Below, piece after piece: positions 60,360 through 64,000 of a stretch of 64,000 bases of DNA. A program made the translations under genes and the position numbers. The stretch comes from Silanimonas sp. GTDB taxonomy: Bacteria > Pseudomonadota > Gammaproteobacteria > Xanthomonadales > Xanthomonadaceae. Location: NCBI GenBank assembly GCA_018334015.1, contig JAGXTI010000029.1, forward strand, positions 61,361-125,360. Reading direction: 5' to 3'. The notes under the pieces were generated by a model that ran no database searches, was not told the DNA's origin, and worked only from the letters and a program-made list of their open reading frames with translations. Each line of letters opens with the position of its first letter. The first letter of the stretch is position 1.

Positions 60360-61195
60360 GACCCGAGCGTGATCTGCGCGTCGCCCTCGTGCAGGGCGAC
60401 ACCCGCTGGCACGACCCGGACGGCAACCGTGCCTATTACGGCGGGTTGATCGCGCCGCTGGCCGGTCGCAGCGACCTCGTGGTGCTGCCCGAGACCTTCA
60501 CCTCGGGCTTCAGCAACGCGGCCTTGGCGGGTGCCGAGGGCATGCAAGGGCCGACGGTGGCGTGGATCCGCGAGCAGGCCCGAAGCCTCGATGCCGCCGT
60601 CTGCGGCAGCGTGCAACTGCGCATCGATGCGGTGCAGGCGGCGGAGGAGGGCATCCTGCCCGGCGTCTACAACCGCCTGCTGTTCGCCCTGCCCGATGGC
60701 GGCCTCGTGCACTACGACAAGCGGCATCTGTTCCGCATGGCCAGAGAACACGAACGCTACGCCGCCGGCGACAAGCGCGTGTTCGTCGACTGGCGCGGCT
60801 GGCGGATCTTCCTGCAGGTCTGCTACGACCTGCGCTTTCCGGTGTTCATCCGCAACCGCTTCAACCACGAGCGGGCAGGGGGCTTCGACTACGACCTCGC
60901 CCTGTTCGTCGCCAACTGGCCGGCAGCGCGGGCCCATGCCTGGAAGACCCTGCTGCGCGCCCGCGCGATCGAGAACCTGGCCTGCGTGATTGGCGTCAAC
61001 CGCGTCGGCACCGACGGCAACGGCATTGATTACGCCGGCGATTCGGTGGCCCTCGACCCGCTGGGCCAGCCGCTGGTGGAGGGCGATGCCGAGGTTCGCG
61101 TGCTGGAAGCGAACTTCAGCGCCGCGCAGCTGCACGAGCACCGCGAACGCTTTCCGGCCCAACTCGATGCCGATGCCTTCGAGTTGAAGGCTTGA
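60356..61195 (+). CDS. Omega-amidase (YafV/Nit2-like nitrilase superfamily)
   Basis: 279 residues from a GTG overlapping the aminotransferase stop (GTGA). Nitrilase triad Glu46 (LPETF), Lys122 (HYDKRHLF) and Cys156 (QVCYDLRFPVF). The RFPVFIRNR segment matches the YafV group, which hydrolyses 2-oxoglutaramate. The coupling to the aminotransferase supports that substrate; this is inference from context. Confidence 0.9.
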   Translation: MRPERDLRVALVQGDTRWHDPDGNRAYYGGLIAPLAGRSDLVVLPETFTSGFSNAALAGAEGMQGPTVAWIREQARSLDAAVCGSVQLRIDAVQAAEEGILPGVYNRLLFALPDGGLVHYDKRHLFRMAREHERYAAGDKRVFVDWRGWRIFLQVCYDLRFPVFIRNRFNHERAGGFDYDLALFVANWPAARAHAWKTLLRARAIENLACVIGVNRVGTDGNGIDYAGDSVALDPLGQPLVEGDAEVRVLEANFSAAQLHEHRERFPAQLDADAFELKA

Positions 61196-61366
61196 GGCCG
61201 CGCCCGACGACGCGCCTCTGTGCGCCACCGCACCTCGAAACTGAACCCCGCCTGGTGGTCGGTCGTGCCTCGTTGCCTATCCTTGCCGCAGAGGTCCATC
61301 CTGCGTTTGTCGCTTGAGTCGCTGCCAACTTTGGCCGTACCGCGACCTCACGCAAGGATCGACCCT

Positions 61367-62041
61367 ATGAATACGACTTCGAAGACCACCCTCACCGTGC
61401 TGGTGGCCGCCATGATGCTGGGTGGCTGTGCCACCTACACGGGGCAAACGCGGGATCCCGATGATCCCAATCGCACGCGCAACAACGCCCTGATCGGCGC
61501 CGGCATCGGTGCGGTGGCGGGCCTGCTGAGCGGCAGTGATGCCACGGAGCGTCGCCAGCGTGCGATGGTCGGTGCCGGCGTTGGCGGCTTGGCCGGTGGC
61601 GCGATCGGCGCCTACCAGGATCGTCAGGAGGCCGAACTCCGTCGTCAGACGGCAGGCACGGGCATCAACGTGAGCCGCAGCGGCGACGTGATCGTGCTCA
61701 ACCTGCCCAATGGCGTGACCTTCGACTTCAACAGCGCGGTGTTGAAGCCGCAGTTCCACCCGGCCCTGATCAAGGTGGGCAGCACCCTGTCGCAGTACAA
61801 CCAGACCATCATCGAGGTGACGGGCCACACCGATTCTGTCGGTAGCGACGCGGTCAACCAGCGCCTTTCCGAACAGCGCGCCGGATCGGTGGCCGGCTTC
61901 CTGATGGGCCAAGGGCTGATGCGCGAGCGCTTCGAGGTGGTCGGCATGGGCGAGACCCGGCCGATCGCCGACAACGCGACGGAGTTCGGGCGAGCCCAGA
62001 ACCGTCGCGTGGAAATCCGCGTTCTGCCCTTGCGCTCCTGA
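61367..62041 (+). CDS. OmpA-family lipoprotein with glycine zipper
   Basis: 224 residues. Lipoprotein signal with lipobox LGGC, a glycine-zipper membrane segment (NNALIGAGIGAVAGLLSGSDATERRQRAMVGAGVGGLAGGAIGAY), then an OmpA-like peptidoglycan-binding domain (VTFDFNSAVLKP ... VTGHTDSVGSDAVNQRLSEQRAGSVAGFL ... GMGETRPIADNATEFGRAQNRRVEI). It resembles YiaD-type proteins linking outer membrane and cell wall. A 171-bp gap separates it from the amidase gene. Confidence 0.92.
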   Translation: MNTTSKTTLTVLVAAMMLGGCATYTGQTRDPDDPNRTRNNALIGAGIGAVAGLLSGSDATERRQRAMVGAGVGGLAGGAIGAYQDRQEAELRRQTAGTGINVSRSGDVIVLNLPNGVTFDFNSAVLKPQFHPALIKVGSTLSQYNQTIIEVTGHTDSVGSDAVNQRLSEQRAGSVAGFLMGQGLMRERFEVVGMGETRPIADNATEFGRAQNRRVEIRVLPLRS

Positions 62042-62164
62042 TCGAGCGGCCGGGTCGCCAGACCCGCGCCGCCAGCACCGCGCTTGCCGTACCTGAGCTG
62101 CTCGTGGCCGTCCTCCGGCACGGGCAGCTGTTCCAGCTTCGCGAAGCCCGATTCCGCCGGGTGG

Positions 62165-62350
62165 CGGCGCTTCGTCCAGTGCTTCGATGCGGTCGAAGCC
62201 GACGGACACTTCCGCATGGATGATCGGATTGATGCAAAGCTCGCCGGAGGCGGCGCAGGCGTCCAGACGTTCCGCCGACCACGCGTACCACGCCGGATCA
62301 TCCGTCAGGACATCGAGCAGCACGTTGGCGTCGGCCAGCACGCGACTCAT
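62165..62350 (-). pseudogene. PIN-domain (VapC-type) toxin, truncated
   Basis: The first about 60 residues match VapC-like PIN toxins: VLADANVLLDVLTDDPAWYAWS with the first acidic residues and INPIIHAEVSVGFDRIEALDEA with the next Glu. After that the family's C-terminal half (with the last acidic residues) is absent; the frame runs on without stop into antisense of the OmpA-type gene. A different frame just beyond reads GFAKLEQLPVPEDGHEQLRYG with gene-like codon use, as if a deletion joined two remnants near 62160. The end given is approximate. Confidence 0.75.
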
Positions 62351-62592
62351 GCGCCGCGGGTCAGCCTCATGATCTCGTCGGTGCTCAGACGCGCCGTGGC
62401 GCGACCACGCAGCTTGGCGGCGAGACCGCGTTCTGGCCAGTGCGGTTTCGCCAGGGTTGCCTCGGCTTCACGCAGGACGACGTCGCGAACGAAAGCCGAG
62501 ACCGCCTGACCGCGCAGCGCAGCTGCACGAACGATGCGGTCCTTCTCGGTGCTGCCGAGGCGGAGTTCGAGACGGGTGGGGATGATGGGCAT
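62347..62592 (-). CDS. Ribbon-helix-helix antitoxin of a PIN-type module
   Basis: 81 residues. N-terminal ribbon-helix-helix (RLELRLGSTEKDRIVRAAALRGQAVSAFVRDVVLREA) for DNA binding and a C-terminal tail (GLAAKLRGRATARLSTDEIMRLTRG) typical of antitoxins that neutralise PIN toxins. Strong ribosome site AAGGAGG five bases before the ATG. It overlaps the broken toxin gene by four bases. Confidence 0.82.
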   Translation of the reverse strand: MPIIPTRLELRLGSTEKDRIVRAAALRGQAVSAFVRDVVLREAEATLAKPHWPERGLAAKLRGRATARLSTDEIMRLTRGA

Positions 62593-62604
62593 CGGGGCCT
62601 CCTT

Positions 62605-62628
62605 GTACAGACAACTTGCCGTACAGAC
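62605..62628. promoter_or_regulatory. Direct-repeat operator of the antitoxin gene
   Basis: GTACAGAC occurs perfectly twice, at 62605-62612 and 62621-62628 (16-bp period), touching the ribosome site of the antitoxin gene. Ribbon-helix-helix antitoxins bind such short repeats to control their own operon. Confidence 0.65.
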
Positions 62629-62704
62629 TGGCGAAGGGTGAGTCGGATCAAGCGGTGTGCAGGTGACTGAGGGCGGGGACGAGGGGGTGATCTGAGCCCC
62701 TATG

Positions 62705-62732
62705 AGTTCGCATAATGAATATTATGTCAATA
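62705..62732 (+). other. dif-like XerC/XerD recombination site
   Basis: 28 bp with dif architecture: 11-bp XerC-type arm AGTTCGCATAA, 6-bp centre TGAATA, 11-bp XerD-type arm TTATGTCAATA. From memory of the E. coli dif site it matches at 22 of 28 positions; the inner arms (CGCATAA, TTATGT) match almost completely, and the outer part of the XerD arm deviates. It lies in the gene-free gap between the antitoxin and the NERD gene. Alternative: its minus strand carries TTGACA (62725-62730), a possible -35 box. Confidence 0.7.
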
Positions 62733-62760
62733 GTTGGCAGATGCGGCTCAAGGTTCGATC

Positions 62761-63678
62761 TCAGTCCTCGGCTTGGTCCCCGTACCGTTTCGTGAGCGCC
62801 CAGGCGATTCGACGCCTTTGATCCTCGGCCATCGCTGGACCGAAGTTGACCGTCCGCATGAAAGAAGGTGCCTTCGGGTTGATCACGCGCACATCGTTGC
62901 TGGCCGTTGGAATCGAGGCGGTAAGTTCCACGTACCAGCCTGGCAGTGAAAGTACGGGTATCACCCGGACTGGATTGCCCGTCGTGCCAGTCAAGAAGTC
63001 CGCCAGCCAGCGTGCTTGGCGAGCGGCCTGCTCGAGGGGTTTGCTTTCAAGGTGCTCAGGAAAGCGTAGCGTTTTACCATCGTATCGCACGCGGGCGCTA
63101 TCCTTGCTGCTTACTGAAGATTTCCTCCGCGATTTTGATTCGACAGCGAACACCACGCCCTGCCCGACCACCACATGGTCGATGTTGAAACCGTCAGCGG
63201 GCAGATCGTGAAATACCATCAAACCATCGGGAACCAAGGTCTCAAGGCCTTGGGCAGTCGCACACTCTGCCGCCAGCCCTTCGCGACAGCGACGCATAAC
63301 TTGGAGGTGACGATTCGCCTGTGCGATTAAGATGGTACTACCAACGCCCACCGTGAGAAGGTAAAGAGCGATGATCCATACATTGATCGAAATAAACTCT
63401 GGTGATCTAAAGCTTGCCTCCAGTGTAAAAATCAATAGTGGGATGGCGGGACCCGCAAATAAAGCCGTCGCTGCCACCGACCAAAAACCATCGGTTGCAT
63501 CTTCGAGCTGCTTCCTGATCTGCGCACCGGCTTGATTTCGAAGAGCTTTGGCGTCAAACGGGGCTCGCCGCACATTGCGACGCTCACTCCATTTTAAAAG
63601 CAGTAGCCCGCCGAAGGTGAGAATCAGCGGAAGGAAAAGCATTGGCGCCAGCAGAATCAATGGGATGCTGATATTCAA
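62761..63678 (-). CDS. Membrane protein with NERD (nuclease-related) domain
   Basis: 305 residues from a TTG at 63678 (the first ATG is at 63642, and the start is uncertain). Two N-terminal hydrophobic hairpins (LILLAPMLFLPLILTFGGLLLL; INVWIIALYLLTVGVGSTILIA), then a NERD domain with HDLPADGFNIDHVVVGQGVVFAVESKSRR, where the Asp and the E-x-K pair resemble restriction-type nuclease residues. Clearly less GC-rich than its neighbours, suggesting transfer. It lies 9 bp after the helicase gene on the same strand. Confidence 0.8.
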   Translation of the reverse strand: MNISIPLILLAPMLFLPLILTFGGLLLLKWSERRNVRRAPFDAKALRNQAGAQIRKQLEDATDGFWSVAATALFAGPAIPLLIFTLEASFRSPEFISINVWIIALYLLTVGVGSTILIAQANRHLQVMRRCREGLAAECATAQGLETLVPDGLMVFHDLPADGFNIDHVVVGQGVVFAVESKSRRKSSVSSKDSARVRYDGKTLRFPEHLESKPLEQAARQARWLADFLTGTTGNPVRVIPVLSLPGWYVELTASIPTASNDVRVINPKAPSFMRTVNFGPAMAEDQRRRIAWALTKRYGDQAED

Positions 63679-63687
63679 GCGGGTGGC

Positions 63688-64000
63688 CTATGATGTGCAG
63701 GAAAGCTCTTCGATTCCAAGCTTGCAGAGGAATCGATACACGGGATTGTAGAATTCCGTCTTCCGCGTGTGATCGTCATCATCACCCGGTGGAACCACGA
63801 TCACCGTGCCTTGACGGGCGCGGGTGAGCAGCACACGGTAAGCGTTGACGAGGTAGGCGCGACGGTCGTCCTTGGGATGGTCTGAACAACCCGCCGAACC
63901 CTCGTGATTTCGCGGCTTGAAGGCCGAAATCGCGCCCATCCGGTCGGAATTCCACGTTTTGCCGCGCCGCCAGACGGGTTTCCCCGTCCAGCGGACGCAC
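63688..64000 (-). CDS. DUF2075-type DNA/RNA helicase, C-terminal end (gene runs off the window)
   Basis: About 103 residues visible. The end AYLVNAYRVLLTRARQGTVIVVPPGDDDDHTRKTEFYNPVYRFL matches the C-terminus of DUF2075 superfamily-1-like helicases, including the motif VI segment NAYRVLLTRARQG. Preceding WTGKPVWRRGKTW also fits. N-terminal motor motifs are outside the window. Immediately upstream of the NERD gene, probably one transcript. Confidence 0.8.
   Translation of the reverse strand, partial: CVRWTGKPVWRRGKTWNSDRMGAISAFKPRNHEGSAGCSDHPKDDRRAYLVNAYRVLLTRARQGTVIVVPPGDDDDHTRKTEFYNPVYRFLCKLGIEELSCTS

Overview
This is a GC-rich, densely packed bacterial chromosome segment. Gene content and order (queG/nnr/tsaE/amiC/mutL, an rnfAB-metG block, a large TonB-dependent receptor, a complete MSHA pilus locus, a system I cytochrome c maturation operon ending in metX, and a RIO-type kinase) point to a gammaproteobacterium, most likely of the Xanthomonadales/Lysobacterales. 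That placement is inferred from gene content and has not been searched.

Layout. 0-2.3 kb: 5' part of queG, then nnr-tsaE. 2.35-3.7 kb: a gene-free, repeat-built spacer (19-bp tandem array, a roughly 450-bp element present twice 509 bp apart, 39-bp tandem array). 3.7-8 kb: amiC, mutL, a DUF1684 lipoprotein. 8-14.5 kb, minus strand: rnfB, an rnfA-like gene, metG and a 1044-aa TonB-dependent receptor with a good promoter. 14.6-19.5 kb: apbC, dcd, a HIT protein, an internally deleted dienelactone hydrolase, rimO, two small membrane proteins. 19.7-35.9 kb: MSHA-type IV pilus locus mshI-pilN-J-K-L-M-N-E-G-F-B-A-C-D-O-P-Q, nearly all genes overlapping by a few bases, with a terminator directly after the major pilin mshA. 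35.9-45.9 kb: greB, AbgT-type transporter, a lytic transglycosylase operon, RIO kinase, a HicB/HicA-like pair, M14 peptidase, PAS-GGDEF cyclase. 46-55 kb, minus strand: small outer-membrane protein, tRNA-Leu(CAA), and ccmABCDEFGHI-metX. 55-61.2 kb: a 1367-aa secreted subtilase, then a methionine-type aminotransferase and an omega-amidase. 61.4-64 kb: OmpA-type lipoprotein, a broken PIN-toxin/antitoxin module, a dif-like XerC/XerD site, then a less GC-rich segment with a NERD-domain membrane protein and the end of a DUF2075 helicase.

How it fits together. The MshE ATPase carries a MshEN-type c-di-GMP-binding N-terminus, and the window also encodes a diguanylate cyclase with an intact inhibitory site, so pilus activity is probably tied to c-di-GMP. 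The most interesting point is the right end. A 28-bp sequence at 62705-62732 has the architecture of the chromosome-dimer-resolution site dif. By eye, GGGNAGGG (KOPS-type) octamers to its left lie mostly on the plus strand (15 against 3), i.e. pointing at it. This suggests that the window ends at the replication terminus, and that the toxin-antitoxin remnant and NERD/helicase genes are cargo of a dif-associated integration hot spot.
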